From assembly GCA_046269235.1 (NCBI GenBank), contig JBJZOS010000004.1, positions 124,001 to 188,000 on the forward strand: DNA of 64,000 nt. The letters are read 5' to 3'. This document shows positions 34,204-43,885 of this stretch, one piece after another (the first letter of the stretch is position 1; every line of letters begins with the position of its first letter). The notes under the pieces are model-generated. The model was not told where the DNA came from. It ran no database searches and was given only the letters and a program-made list of their open reading frames with translations. Source of the stretch: Soonwooa sp032078105 (GTDB lineage: Bacteria; Bacteroidota; Bacteroidia; Flavobacteriales; Weeksellaceae). A program made the position numbers and the translations under genes.

Positions 34204-37200
34204 TTAATTGTTTTTAAGCAAAATCCAAGATTTTTGCTGAGTTGGCGACGGTGCGCCAAGATCTGTCCATTCCAAAATGTACCAATAGGTGTCATTTGGT
34301 AGCGGTTTGCCATTAAGTTTTCCGTCCCAGATGTAATCTTTTTTCTCTGCAGAATCGTATACTTTTTTGCCGTATCTATCGATAATTATAAACTTAGCAT
34401 CCGTTTTTGATTTTAATTCAGAATAGTCAACATAATCATTTTTTCCGTCGCCATTTGGCGTAATGGTATTCTGTATTTTAAGAATGCTAAAAGTTGCCGT
34501 TGTTGGGGCGCAATTACTAGAAGTTTTTACCGATACCGTATAGACACCAGGTTTACTAACATCGGCGAAAACAAATTTAGAACTAAATCCTTGGTAATAC
34601 GATGGACCTTCGAGGGCATATTCGTAAGGAGGAATCCCGCCTTCCGCTTTTACAGTAACCGCTGTGCCATCAATAATTATGGCTGTAATTTTTGCTGATT
34701 CCGCTTGACTTACTTTAACAGGTTGAGTGTATTTGCAGCCGTTTTGCGCCTCTAGGACGACAACATAATTTCCTATTGAAGCAGTATAAGTTTCCTGATC
34801 CCCAATTGGTGTATTAAGATCTTCCGCTTTGTACCAAACATGACTTCTGAAACCAGATCCAACTTTTAGATCGATGCTTGTACCGCTACAGATCGATTCG
34901 TCTTTTAATTCTGTTGAAGCTTCTGGACGATTGATATTTATGGTTAATTTTGCTAAAACAGGACATAAGCCAGTTGATGACGAAATACGCAGATAATAAG
35001 TTTTTGTATTTGTAAATGTCAAATCTGCCGTGCTAACAACATCATTACCTTTTTGTGCTCCCGATTTTGAATTGTGATACGTAATGTGTAGACTTGAATC
35101 ATTTGTGAAATTAGTTCTGTAATCATCAAGATTGGTGACCGTGTATTTTCCGCTTAAATCACCACATTCTGTAATTGTTTCTTTATCTTTTTCTAAATCT
35201 ATCTTAGCGCCGACTTTCAAGATGATTTTTGCTGAAACTTCTGCACAATACTTTGGTTTTACTTTCACCCAAACCTCCGTATCTGTTGCGAAAGACCACT
35301 TGTCAGTTGTGATTTCAGACGAAGCAGTCATGGCTGAATTTGTATAATATTTAATATCATCAAAAAGCGAACTGTTGATAAGAATGGTTGGTGTCACCTC
35401 TGTTGAGAATGTTACCTCTGCTTTGCCATCAAGATCGTTATCGCAGAAAGTTTTTGTTAATCTGGCTGGGTTCAAGTCAGGTTTTGGTTCGCCGATAATT
35501 TCCACGACTTCAGATTTTATTGGACATGGCGCACTTGCTGATTTAACAATGACAAAATATTTACCAGGTTTAACATAGATTGTTCGACTGTTACTTATCA
35601 TTGTGCTAGGATCATTGTCATTATACCATTCCCATGACGTGTAGCCTGCTCCAGCATCTAGAGTGTAAGTGGACGTATGGTCATCGCAAATCTTATAAGG
35701 TGCACCTGGAAAGGTCGGCTTTGGAGGACTTAGACGTGTTAACTCTAGTTTGAAAATTGTCGCGCAATATGTTGGTGTTTTCCAAATTCTAAAATAGAAG
35801 GTGTTAAGCCCATCTGCGATACCAAGCATTGTTGGGTTAGTAATCGGTTTGCCATCTACATCGTTTTGAGCATCAGCAAAAGATTTGTAATAGGTTGCGC
35901 TTACTCCAGTTTCGTTAGTGAATTTGTTTAAATAATCGTAAGCGTTAACATCGTTACAAACATTTTCTTTAAAGGTTGCATTAGCGCCAGTTGCATCGGG
36001 AATCAAATTTCCAATCTTTAATTCAATTTCTTTGATGACAAGATCGCAGTCAGATTCTACACGAACCCAAATTTTATTATTGCTAGGCGTGAAGATATAA
36101 GGCGTGTTTTGTGGTAATGCATTAGTAGGTGCTTCAGCATCAGGTTTTGATTTAAAAAAACTAATTGTAAAACCTGCAGAGTTTGTCATAATACCAGCAA
36201 TAACATCATTAAGGATCGCTTGATAATTGCCATCTAGTTTGCCATCTTCCTCGTCGCAATGTAGCTTTGTGTGGTTTTCGGGTTTAACATCTGGTGCAGA
36301 CATGATTTTTAAAGTCACTTCTTTGACAGCATGACAACCTAACGTGTTTTCAATTCTTGCGTAGACAATGTTGCCATCTACAGCAGGATATGGACTTGAA
36401 ATCTTGTCAATTTGATTTTCTGCTCCTACCTTAGAATTATAATAGTCAACACTTTGGAAATTTGGTTCTGATGTGTAATTGGTTTTTGTTAAATTGAAAT
36501 TAGCAGAATTTGTAGACGAACATTCTCCAATGGTAGTGTTTGCTGCAATAATTTGGTTAATCTTTAAGCTAAGTTTAACATGTTCTGTTACGGTGTTGGA
36601 GGCATTGGAAATGCTATACGTTACTTCATCAGATTCATCTGTAATATTTGGATTTGGCGTATAAGTGAAGCTGGCGCCGTTAACAACGACAGTCCCTTTG
36701 GTGGGTTGTTTTGTAACAGTAACACTTTCAACAGTTTCGCCTGTATTGTATTTAAAACTTGGGTTGAAGGTTTGCGCAGCGCAGATGCTTTCCGTAATCT
36801 CAGTTGTACAATTTTCGAATTTTTTGGGTTGCGTTAATTCTGGACTGCAAGAACCTTGAAATATTCGACATTGGTAAGTTCCAGGTTTTGTTGGTTTGAA
36901 GATATGAGGATTTGCAGGATCTGTCAAGATCGTCGTAGGATCATCAACATTGAACCATTCATACTTTGCGTAACCATCTGGTAACTCTAACGAAGCAAGC
37001 GGAATACAATCACCAGTAGACCTCTCAATTAGCGGGATTTTAGTAAAACCAGCAAAATAACCTCCGTAACCAATTGCTTTGTTACCAGCGGAGATACCAG
37101 CTGTTAAAGGCATTTTGTTGGTTGACTCAATAGAGATATTGCCCGTAATATTTTCAATAGAGTAGGTTCCCCAATCAGTGTTTCCAGATACGGGGTGCAA

Positions 37201-38412
37201 ATCTGTTGCATTGATAGTTTGTAATACAGTCCCATTTCGTTTAACAAGTATATTAGCATTAACACTGGTAATGATGTTTAATTTAGTAGGCACACTTACT
37301 CCAGACGCGCCTAGATATAAGCTGTATTCATTTTCATCTATTCTACCGATTTCATCAATTTGGGAAGGAAGATAGCAGCTAAGTGGAGGAATAAAATTAA
37401 TCCCACCAGTTGCTTCCCCATTCTTATTATTTGCATCACTACTATCTCCGTCTGTTCCTGCAAGTAATTGATATACATAAATGTTTTTTGGAGTCCCCGT
37501 ACTACCTGCTAGTTGTGTAGAGATGTACATGTTGTAATGATTGGAACCTTGATTATTATAACTACCAGGAGGCGTCATATAAGATTGGCCAGCATCAAGA
37601 GTTGCCACTGGTGTGGGGTTGCCATTGAGATATATCGGTGTCCCATTTTCGATGGCTACAATCACAGCGCGTTCCATACTTTTTGTACCAGAGTCATAGC
37701 TATTGGCACCACCTCCTTTCACTAGTATAAATGCATTACCTAGCTTATCTTCAGGTACGCTTTGATCCATCAGTATGTCCGAAGAGTCTCTATAATCACC
37801 CGCATATTGTCCATTGAAGTTTCCATTGGCAATAACAATTGGTTTTGTTGATGTAATTTTCGCTCCTATAAAGGCGCTATTTCTATTCTGTACCTGATTT
37901 CCTAGACCTTCTATGATATAGGATTGCCCTTTGTTAAGTGTGATGTTAAATTGTGATCTTGGGATACCATCTGAGAATTTTATATTGCTATCAAAGTCGG
38001 ATACGTTAACCGTAGTTTCGTCCTGCGTCGCAATAATACTTGTCATGAAATTTAATTTATCATTATGAGCTGTAATTGGCGCTAATACGACTCTGAATTG
38101 ATTTCCCAATGCAGCAATTCCTTTAGAGGTCTGCATTTCGGCATGATTCAGAACCGAAAATCGAAGATTGGCGTAAAATGCTTTGGGAGCCTTTAGATAA
38201 AGACCTTTTGATGTTGGCTTAAATAGGTCAGTCTCGTCTGTTGCTATAATTTTATCTCGTAGTAAGTCATATTTTGCAGGATTTCCTTTTGATATTGGGA
38301 CTTGAGCAATTAACTGGTTGTTATTGTAAATTTCCACTTCAAACGAATTAATTTCATTAGTGGATAGATAGAGACTCTGATGGTTTGTGCTAATTCGGGT
38401 TCTGTCAAACAT
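34204..38412 (-). CDS. Large surface protein with T9SS type B sorting domain; native start is interrupted
   Basis: 1,402 residues from the first usable ATG, but this start lacks a signal peptide; the true N-terminus lies upstream (38413-38499) behind a TGA. Residues about 1-430 resemble an IgGFc-binding-like N-terminal domain found in large adhesins (LRFSVLNHAEMQTSKGIAALGNQFRVVL, STKPIVIANGNF). The middle holds repeated Ig/PKD-like segments with paired Cys. The C-terminal 85 residues are a gliding-motility-associated type B domain: TITPNGDGKNDYVDYSEL, KFIIIDRYGKKVYDSAE, WDGKLNGKPLPNDTYWYILEW. A cell-surface adhesin is likely if exported. Tandem with a second type B protein upstream. Confidence 0.8.
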   Translation of the reverse strand: MFDRTRISTNHQSLYLSTNEINSFEVEIYNNNQLIAQVPISKGNPAKYDLLRDKIIATDETDLFKPTSKGLYLKAPKAFYANLRFSVLNHAEMQTSKGIAALGNQFRVVLAPITAHNDKLNFMTSIIATQDETTVNVSDFDSNIKFSDGIPRSQFNITLNKGQSYIIEGLGNQVQNRNSAFIGAKITSTKPIVIANGNFNGQYAGDYRDSSDILMDQSVPEDKLGNAFILVKGGGANSYDSGTKSMERAVIVAIENGTPIYLNGNPTPVATLDAGQSYMTPPGSYNNQGSNHYNMYISTQLAGSTGTPKNIYVYQLLAGTDGDSSDANNKNGEATGGINFIPPLSCYLPSQIDEIGRIDENEYSLYLGASGVSVPTKLNIITSVNANILVKRNGTVLQTINATDLHPVSGNTDWGTYSIENITGNISIESTNKMPLTAGISAGNKAIGYGGYFAGFTKIPLIERSTGDCIPLASLELPDGYAKYEWFNVDDPTTILTDPANPHIFKPTKPGTYQCRIFQGSCSPELTQPKKFENCTTEITESICAAQTFNPSFKYNTGETVESVTVTKQPTKGTVVVNGASFTYTPNPNITDESDEVTYSISNASNTVTEHVKLSLKINQIIAANTTIGECSSTNSANFNLTKTNYTSEPNFQSVDYYNSKVGAENQIDKISSPYPAVDGNIVYARIENTLGCHAVKEVTLKIMSAPDVKPENHTKLHCDEEDGKLDGNYQAILNDVIAGIMTNSAGFTISFFKSKPDAEAPTNALPQNTPYIFTPSNNKIWVRVESDCDLVIKEIELKIGNLIPDATGANATFKENVCNDVNAYDYLNKFTNETGVSATYYKSFADAQNDVDGKPITNPTMLGIADGLNTFYFRIWKTPTYCATIFKLELTRLSPPKPTFPGAPYKICDDHTSTYTLDAGAGYTSWEWYNDNDPSTMISNSRTIYVKPGKYFVIVKSASAPCPIKSEVVEIIGEPKPDLNPARLTKTFCDNDLDGKAEVTFSTEVTPTILINSSLFDDIKYYTNSAMTASSEITTDKWSFATDTEVWVKVKPKYCAEVSAKIILKVGAKIDLEKDKETITECGDLSGKYTVTNLDDYRTNFTNDSSLHITYHNSKSGAQKGNDVVSTADLTFTNTKTYYLRISSSTGLCPVLAKLTININRPEASTELKDESICSGTSIDLKVGSGFRSHVWYKAEDLNTPIGDQETYTASIGNYVVVLEAQNGCKYTQPVKVSQAESAKITAIIIDGTAVTVKAEGGIPPYEYALEGPSYYQGFSSKFVFADVSKPGVYTVSVKTSSNCAPTTATFSILKIQNTITPNGDGKNDYVDYSELKSKTDAKFIIIDRYGKKVYDSAEKKDYIWDGKLNGKPLPNDTYWYILEWTDLGAPSPTQQKSWILLKNN

Positions 38413-38499
38413 TGGCGCAAACCAATGTTCTTTATCAAATTGTGCGGAAAACTGTGTGAAAAAAAATAGAAGTATAAACGCCGATCAAAATCTTTTCAT
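38413..38499 (-). pseudogene. Disrupted signal-peptide segment of the large T9SS gene (in-frame TGA)
   Basis: In the same frame as the downstream protein, ATG 38499 reads MKRF, TGA (38487-38485), then SAFILLFFFTQFSAQFDKEH and WFAPMFDRT. That is a classic signal peptide (positive start, hydrophobic core, cleavage at FSAQ) with one codon, probably TTA for Leu, changed to TGA. No other start lies between the TGA and the ATG at 38412. A promoter box is present 21 nt upstream of 38499. Confidence 0.75.
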
Positions 38500-38519
38500 T
38501 AAAATAATACTTGTGCTAA

Positions 38520-38527
38520 CAAATGTA
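38520..38527 (-). promoter_or_regulatory. -7 box TACATTTG of the large T9SS gene
   Basis: Perfect TAnnTTTG placed for a transcript that begins just before ATG 38499, supporting that ATG as the original start. Confidence 0.45.
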
Positions 38528-38590
38528 ACGATAAAATGGCAAAAGTATTATGGATAAAAGGCTTTTTAACTAAAACTTATACTTGTTTCG

Positions 38591-40972
38591 TTAATAATTT
38601 TTCAAAAGAATCCAGCTTTTTAATTGTTGCGTTTTTCCGGAGGTTGGCTCTGTCCAATCTGCAACATACCAATAGGTGCCCGTCGGAAGAACGCGGCCGT
38701 TTTGTTTACCATCCCAAATAAATTGGTTGGCAGAATTACCTTCAAACACTAAAACACCATTACGATTATAAATTTTAAAACGGGCTTCGGTTTTATTTAA
38801 TAATTCAGAAAGGTTGATAACATCGTTTTTGCCATCGGCATTTGGACTGATGACATTGGCAATATTAATTACCGAAAAATCTCTTGATACAAGCCCGCAA
38901 TTATCACTTGATTTAAGATAGATCGTGTGGTTGCCTAAAGAAACATTGGTGAATGTTGGCGAATCTTGGAAGCTACCAGGGAAGGTATTGTCGTCTAATG
39001 AATATTTGTAAGGCGCTGTGCCTCCAATTGCTTTAACTGTAACAGTTGATCCATTAATCTCGATAGCATCGATAATAGCAGTTGGCGCCTCTTTGACCTC
39101 GACCGTTTGTGTATAGAAGCAAGAATTATAACCGAGTTTTACGGTGTACACACCAACGGGTACATTTTCAATTTTTTGAGTGGTAGCATTGGTTTGCGTT
39201 ACGGGATCTATAAAACTCCATTCGTAGGATGTAAAGTAAGTGCCTGGACTCGGACCTTGGCCAGCATCTAAAGTTGTCGTTGTATTTTTACAAATTGTAA
39301 CTTCTTTAGGCATATCAGATTTCGCAGGTTGTTTTAGAATAAATTTTATTTCTTCAACATCAGGACAACGATCTTCTTGCTTATAGCGAATGTAATATTT
39401 GTTTTGCGCGATCGATGTTATAATGACTTTAGTATTATTAAGTACATTATTTTGCTTTTTGGCGTCGTCTTCGGTTTTATAAAATTGAGGCGTTCCTTCT
39501 ATGTTATCGGCGATGTTTTCATAATAATCCAAAAGGTCAATTTCTTTAGAGCCTTCCAGTTTATCATCACAAATCGTAATATCCGAATGAGGCTTCGGTG
39601 TGCTGTTTGAATTTTTAGAGAATGTTATCTCTTTCGTAACTGGATCACAATTTCCAGGTTTCACCCAAATCCAGACACTTTTGAAATCTGTAGTAAAGCT
39701 TATTTTATTAATTGGAATTTCGGTCGGATTGTTCGTGTTTATTGGCTTATTTTCATAATACCTAATTTGAAAATTAGGATGGCTGTCAAGAATTTGTTTC
39801 GTGTTATCATCATCCAAATTCACATTATAGATGTTGTCAAAATCTTCATCACAAACTTTAAAAGTTGTATTCTTGAAATTAGGCATCGTTTGCCCTTCAA
39901 TGTTAATTTGCCCTTTAATACTACATGTGCCATTAAGTTCAATTTCTACCTCGTAATGTCCAGCATCTTCATATTTAACATTGTAGGTAGGGTAATATCC
40001 CGACAAAATCTGAACTCCATCTTTGTACCATGTATATTTGGTTGCTCCAACTTCCGTTGCGTCAATTGTTCTACTGGTGCCTTCGCAAAGTGCATTGCCA
40101 TTATTTTCTGTCCAGTCAGGCCCTAAATCTTTATTTCCAAAACTTCTACCTTTTAAAAAAACCGCTGAATCGTATTTGCCCGTTGTATCACCATGATCAG
40201 CAATAACAAGTTTTATGCTGTATTTTACACCAACTTCAACATTTGCAATTGCTTTTAAGGTTTTTGTTTCTCCATTGAAATTATGCGTAGGATAGTAGGG
40301 TTTGTCGTAGGCATTAAAAGAACCAAAATATTGAACATTGCTTGGACATGTTTCAGCACCGTTTATTGTTTTAGAAGTAACAGGGATATTTGTTCCTGGT
40401 ACGACAGCTATATTTTTGTAATGCTCAGAGTTGTCCGCTTTTTTTATTAAAAAAGCAAAAGCATCAGAATAATCACAATTATCTGGTCGATATTCTTCTG
40501 ACAAGAACATATAATCAAAAGCAATACTGTTTTTATTATAAGATGTAAAATCAAATTCTAGAACAGTTGCATTTAATAGATGATCAGTAGGTAAACCTGC
40601 ATTGGTCAACATTTCGAAAAGATCGGGATCTGATAACCAACTTGAGTCTCCTTCACTTTGTATGTAGGAGTTGGGACCTGCCGCAGCTCTAGCTCTTCCC
40701 GTTGATAAGATAATACCATCTTTAATAGGAAAGTCAGAAGTAGCTTTGTTAAAATATCCCCAACTTTTATCTCCATTGCTAAATTCTTTTCCAGATACGC
40801 GAATATTGTCAACAGCAATACAGCTTTGATTGTTCCCGACAAAAATATCTTTAACGAGTTGGTCTGGCGTATATGAAGTTGTATTAATACTAATACTTTG
40901 GGCATTTGATGAAAAATATCCAAATATTATTAGATTAAAAAATAAAAGTTTATGGAGTAGATTTTTACACAT
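38591..40972 (-). CDS. Choice-of-anchor L surface protein with T9SS type B sorting domain
   Basis: 793 residues from ATG 40972 (MCKNLLHKLLFFNLIIFGYFSSNAQ), a signal peptide; longer frames start upstream of the promoter box. Residues about 25-290 form a choice-of-anchor L domain (NIRVSGKEFSNGDKSWGYF, DGIILSTGRARAAAGPNS, FDYMFLSEEYRPDNCDYSDAFAFLI). Ig-like repeats follow, then the type B domain: ISPNADGKNDVINLSEL, FKIYNRNGVLVFEG, WDGKQNGRVLPTGTYWYVADW. It should be exported by type IX secretion and fixed at the surface. Ligand unknown. Its C-terminal third is clearly paralogous to the neighbouring large T9SS protein. Confidence 0.88.
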   Translation of the reverse strand: MCKNLLHKLLFFNLIIFGYFSSNAQSISINTTSYTPDQLVKDIFVGNNQSCIAVDNIRVSGKEFSNGDKSWGYFNKATSDFPIKDGIILSTGRARAAAGPNSYIQSEGDSSWLSDPDLFEMLTNAGLPTDHLLNATVLEFDFTSYNKNSIAFDYMFLSEEYRPDNCDYSDAFAFLIKKADNSEHYKNIAVVPGTNIPVTSKTINGAETCPSNVQYFGSFNAYDKPYYPTHNFNGETKTLKAIANVEVGVKYSIKLVIADHGDTTGKYDSAVFLKGRSFGNKDLGPDWTENNGNALCEGTSRTIDATEVGATKYTWYKDGVQILSGYYPTYNVKYEDAGHYEVEIELNGTCSIKGQINIEGQTMPNFKNTTFKVCDEDFDNIYNVNLDDDNTKQILDSHPNFQIRYYENKPINTNNPTEIPINKISFTTDFKSVWIWVKPGNCDPVTKEITFSKNSNSTPKPHSDITICDDKLEGSKEIDLLDYYENIADNIEGTPQFYKTEDDAKKQNNVLNNTKVIITSIAQNKYYIRYKQEDRCPDVEEIKFILKQPAKSDMPKEVTICKNTTTTLDAGQGPSPGTYFTSYEWSFIDPVTQTNATTQKIENVPVGVYTVKLGYNSCFYTQTVEVKEAPTAIIDAIEINGSTVTVKAIGGTAPYKYSLDDNTFPGSFQDSPTFTNVSLGNHTIYLKSSDNCGLVSRDFSVINIANVISPNADGKNDVINLSELLNKTEARFKIYNRNGVLVFEGNSANQFIWDGKQNGRVLPTGTYWYVADWTEPTSGKTQQLKSWILLKNY

Positions 40973-41011
40973 TTTTTGCTTTCCGATTTTCTTGTTGAGA
41001 ATTCGGGGCAA

Positions 41012-41019
41012 CAAAATTA
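41012..41019 (-). promoter_or_regulatory. -7 box TAATTTTG of the choice-of-anchor L gene
   Basis: Perfect TAnnTTTG 40 nt upstream of ATG 40972; places the transcript start inside the longer frame and so supports the shorter start. Confidence 0.45.
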
Positions 41020-41078
41020 CAATATTTAATATTGTTAAATTCTTTAATGCTATTAAAATAATTTTAAAACAAAATAAA

Positions 41079-41106
41079 AATCCCAAGCTCGTAAAGACTT
41101 GGGATT
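41079..41106. terminator. Terminator downstream of the PLP lyase gene
   Basis: AATCCCAAG / CTTGGGATT stem, 10-nt loop, T-rich on the minus strand after the stem. Confidence 0.75.
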
Positions 41107-41129
41107 CTAAATAAAAATATGAAAATGAT

Positions 41130-42335
41130 TTAGCGTATAATTTGTGTCGAAACTAGGCAAGCGCGCATTTTTTCGTAAGTCCGTTTGATGTCGTTGTCCA
41201 GTCCAATAGAAAAGCGAATAAGTCCGTCCGACAGTCCCATGCTTTTTCTTTCCTCTTCCGGTATTTCTGATGAGGTTGAACTTCCAGATGCAGAAAATAA
41301 TGTTTTGTAAAATCCAAGACTTACAGCAAGATAACCAAGGTTTTCGTATTGCATCATTTCCATGACTTCGTTGGCTTTTTGGGTTGTGCCAACATCGAGC
41401 GTCAACAGTCCGCCATAGCCATATTCTTCACGCATCATCGATTTGTAAAGCTGATGATCTTTGTGAGATTGTAGACCTGGATATTTAACAACCAAGCCAT
41501 CTTTTTCGAACATCTCAGCAAGATAAAGCGCATTGTGGCTATGTTGTTTCATTCGGATGTGAAGTGTTCTTAGATTTTTAAGAATATTAGCTGCGCGAAG
41601 ACTGTCCATGGTTGGACCAAGAAGCATACAAGCACCAGTGTTTACATTTTTAAGATCGTTGATGAAATCTTGCGTTCCACAAATAACACCGCCAACTGTA
41701 TCGCTACTTCCGTTAATGAATTTTGTTAAACTATGGATAACCACATCAGCCCCCAATTCTTTTGGAGAAATACATAAAGGTGAAAAGGTATTGTCAACAA
41801 CTAGTTTTAGATTGTATTTCTTTGCGATTCGCGATAAAGCTGCAATATCAGCAACTTCCAAAAGTGGATTGCTAACAGATTCGCAATATAATACTTTTGT
41901 ATTTTGAGTAATAGCTGCCTCTACCAAATCCAATTTTGTAATATCTACAAAACTCGTGTTAATGTTATAATCTGGAAGGAAGTTCTTCATGAATGCATAA
42001 GTCCCGCCGTAGATTGTTCTACTAGATACAATATGATCGTTTGATTTGCAAAGTTGCATTAATACCGATGTTATAGCGCCCATTCCCGACGCAGTTACAT
42101 TGGCAGCTTCTGTTGCTTCCATTTGTGCAAGAGCTTCACCTAGATACAAATTGCTAGGAGAGGAGTGGCGAGAATATAGATAGCAGCCATCTGTATTGCC
42201 TTCGAAAGTGTCAAACATCGTTTTGGCTGATAAAAATGTATAAGTTGAACTATCAGAAATGGAAGGATTAACACCTCCAAATTCCCCAAAGTATTGTAAA
42301 TCTTGAATGTTGTTAGCTGGATCGAATGTGTTCAC
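41130..42335 (-). CDS. Trans-sulfuration family PLP enzyme (methionine gamma-lyase / cystathionine lyase type)
   Basis: About 401 residues from GTG 42335 (MNTFDPANNIQDLQYFGEFGG); a TTG six codons upstream is also possible. Cys/Met-metabolism PLP fold: SRHSSPSN, TASGMGAITS, RTIYGGTYAF, the Asp motif VVDNTFSPL and the Schiff-base Lys205 in HSLTKFINGSSD. These enzymes split or build C-S bonds of methionine, cystathionine or homocysteine derivatives; I cannot fix which. A divergent Lrp/AsnC regulator 128 bp away is a common partner of methionine gamma-lyase, which favours that catabolic role. Confidence 0.85.
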   Translation of the reverse strand: MNTFDPANNIQDLQYFGEFGGVNPSISDSSTYTFLSAKTMFDTFEGNTDGCYLYSRHSSPSNLYLGEALAQMEATEAANVTASGMGAITSVLMQLCKSNDHIVSSRTIYGGTYAFMKNFLPDYNINTSFVDITKLDLVEAAITQNTKVLYCESVSNPLLEVADIAALSRIAKKYNLKLVVDNTFSPLCISPKELGADVVIHSLTKFINGSSDTVGGVICGTQDFINDLKNVNTGACMLLGPTMDSLRAANILKNLRTLHIRMKQHSHNALYLAEMFEKDGLVVKYPGLQSHKDHQLYKSMMREEYGYGGLLTLDVGTTQKANEVMEMMQYENLGYLAVSLGFYKTLFSASGSSTSSEIPEEERKSMGLSDGLIRFSIGLDNDIKRTYEKMRACLVSTQIIR

Positions 42336-42420
42336 GTTGATTATTTTATACAAATATTGCAGAAAGTATTAATTATTACAAGCTGTTGATTAATATTTGG
42401 ATAATATTACAATGTTTATA

Positions 42421-42450
42421 TTGTTTGTTAGATTTTATTGCGTAAATTTG
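42421..42450 (+). promoter_or_regulatory. Bacteroidota-type promoter of the Lrp/AsnC gene
   Basis: TTG (42421-42423), 19-nt spacer, TAAATTTG (42443-42450); leader of about 26 nt. The Lrp protein may bind this divergent region to control itself and the lyase gene. Confidence 0.75.
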
Positions 42451-42481
42451 ATTTGAAACTATCTACTTAATAGAAAATTTT

Positions 42482-42940
42482 ATGAATCTCGACGATACTG
42501 ACAAAAAACTTTTGATGCTTCTGCAGGAAGATTCAAAAATGACAACTAAAGAAATTGCTAATCAGCTTAATCTTTCTGCAACAGCAGTGTACGAAAGAAT
42601 TAGGAAGCTTGAGAAAAACAAAGTTATCAAAAAATACGTTGCATTAATCGATAAAGAATTGGTTAATCGAGATTTTGTCGTTTTGTGTCACATCAAATTG
42701 ACGCAACACAAAAAAGAATACTTGCAAGAGTTTGAAAAAGAAATTTTGGAACTACAAGAAGTCATGGATTGTTTCCATGTGAGTGGTGATTTTGATTATA
42801 TCTTAAAAATTGGTGTTGCTAATATTAAAGAATATCGAAGTTTTATCGTTAACAAGTTGACGGTAGTTAAACACATCGGAAGTTCTCACAGTGCTTTTGT
42901 TATTGGAGAGGTCAAGTCCACGACGGCGGTGTCTATTTAA
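42482..42940 (+). CDS. Lrp/AsnC family transcriptional regulator
   Basis: 152 residues. N-terminal winged helix-turn-helix (LDDTDKKLLMLLQEDSKMTTKEIANQLNLSATAVYERIRKLEK, residues 2-45) and C-terminal RAM domain (VLCHIKLTQHKKEYLQEFEKEI, CFHVSGDFDYILKI), which binds amino acids and drives octamer formation. Divergent from the PLP lyase gene, so likely a local sensor of methionine, cysteine or a related amino acid. The ligand is inference. It converges with tsf at a shared terminator. Confidence 0.92.
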   Translation: MNLDDTDKKLLMLLQEDSKMTTKEIANQLNLSATAVYERIRKLEKNKVIKKYVALIDKELVNRDFVVLCHIKLTQHKKEYLQEFEKEILELQEVMDCFHVSGDFDYILKIGVANIKEYRSFIVNKLTVVKHIGSSHSAFVIGEVKSTTAVSI

Positions 42941-42946
42941 ATAAAA

Positions 42947-42974
42947 AAAACCAGTCAATTAATTGACTGGTTTT
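42947..42974. terminator. Bidirectional terminator, lrp / tsf
   Basis: Perfect 28-bp palindrome around CCAGTCAATT / AATTGACTGG, flanked by A-run and T-run. Confidence 0.88.
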
Positions 42975-42999
42975 TATGTTTTAAAGATTTAATCTAAGA

Positions 43000-43821
43000 T
43001 TATAGGCCAACTCTTACGAATCCTACAACTTTAAGATCACCGTTAACTGACTTTACATAATCAGCTACTGACATACCACCATCTTTGATGAATGCTTGGT
43101 GTACCAAAGTGTTGTCTTTGTAGAATTTCTGCATTTTACCTTTAAGGATGTTATCGATAATGTTAGCAGGCTTACCTTCTTTAGTTAAGATATCTCTTTC
43201 GATTTCTAATTCTTTGTCGATCGTTTCTTGAGAAACTTGAGTCTCGTCAAGTGCGATAGGATTCATCGCAGCAACTTGCATAGCTACAGCTTTTGCAGCT
43301 TCTTCAGCACCATCTACCTTTGCAGAAAGTGCCGTGATAGCAGCGATTTTGTTACCAGCGTGGATATAAGCACCTACGAAAGGACCTTCGATTCTTTCGA
43401 AAGCTCCGATTTCGATTTTTTCTCCGATAACACCAGTTTGCTCGATTAACTTATCAGCAACAGTAATACCGTGGAAATCTGTAGCCAATAATTCTTCTTT
43501 AGAAGCAGCTGTGATAGCCATTTCAGCTAATTCGTAAGCTAGTTCTACGAAAGCTTCGTTTTTAGCAACGAAGTCAGTCTCACAGTTAAGAGAGATGATA
43601 GCACCTAAAGTGTTATCTTCGTTAACTCTAGCGATTACAGCACCTTCTGTTGACTCTCTGTCAGCTCTATTAGCGGCAACTTTTTGTCCCTTTTTTCTTA
43701 AGATTTCGATAGCTTTTTCGAAGTCACCTTCTGCTTCTACTAATGCTTTTTTGCAGTCCATCATACCTGCACCTGTTGTGTTTCTTAGCTTTGCTACGTC
43801 TGCTGCTACTGGTGTATACAT
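43000..43821 (-). CDS. tsf: Translation elongation factor Ts
   Basis: 273 residues. Begins MYTPVAADVAKLRNTTGAGMMDCKKALVEAEGDFEKAIE, the conserved EF-Ts N-terminal UBA-like motif, and contains ISLNCETDFVAKNEAF. The last part (INGDLKVVGFVRVGL region) is the second subdomain end. EF-Ts recycles EF-Tu-GDP. In nearly all bacteria tsf directly follows rpsB; here it is alone, facing the other way, with its own promoter. Confidence 0.96.
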   Translation of the reverse strand: MYTPVAADVAKLRNTTGAGMMDCKKALVEAEGDFEKAIEILRKKGQKVAANRADRESTEGAVIARVNEDNTLGAIISLNCETDFVAKNEAFVELAYELAEMAITAASKEELLATDFHGITVADKLIEQTGVIGEKIEIGAFERIEGPFVGAYIHAGNKIAAITALSAKVDGAEEAAKAVAMQVAAMNPIALDETQVSQETIDKELEIERDILTKEGKPANIIDNILKGKMQKFYKDNTLVHQAFIKDGGMSVADYVKSVNGDLKVVGFVRVGL

Positions 43822-43885
43822 ATTTGTAATGATTTTTTAAATTTTAAAAAAAAGTGATATATTTAATCGATTTTTTTTTGCGTGG

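Noticed and set aside
40973..41086. 38-codon N-terminal extension of the choice-of-anchor L protein
   Set aside because: It contains the promoter box at 41012-41019 and would bury the signal peptide.
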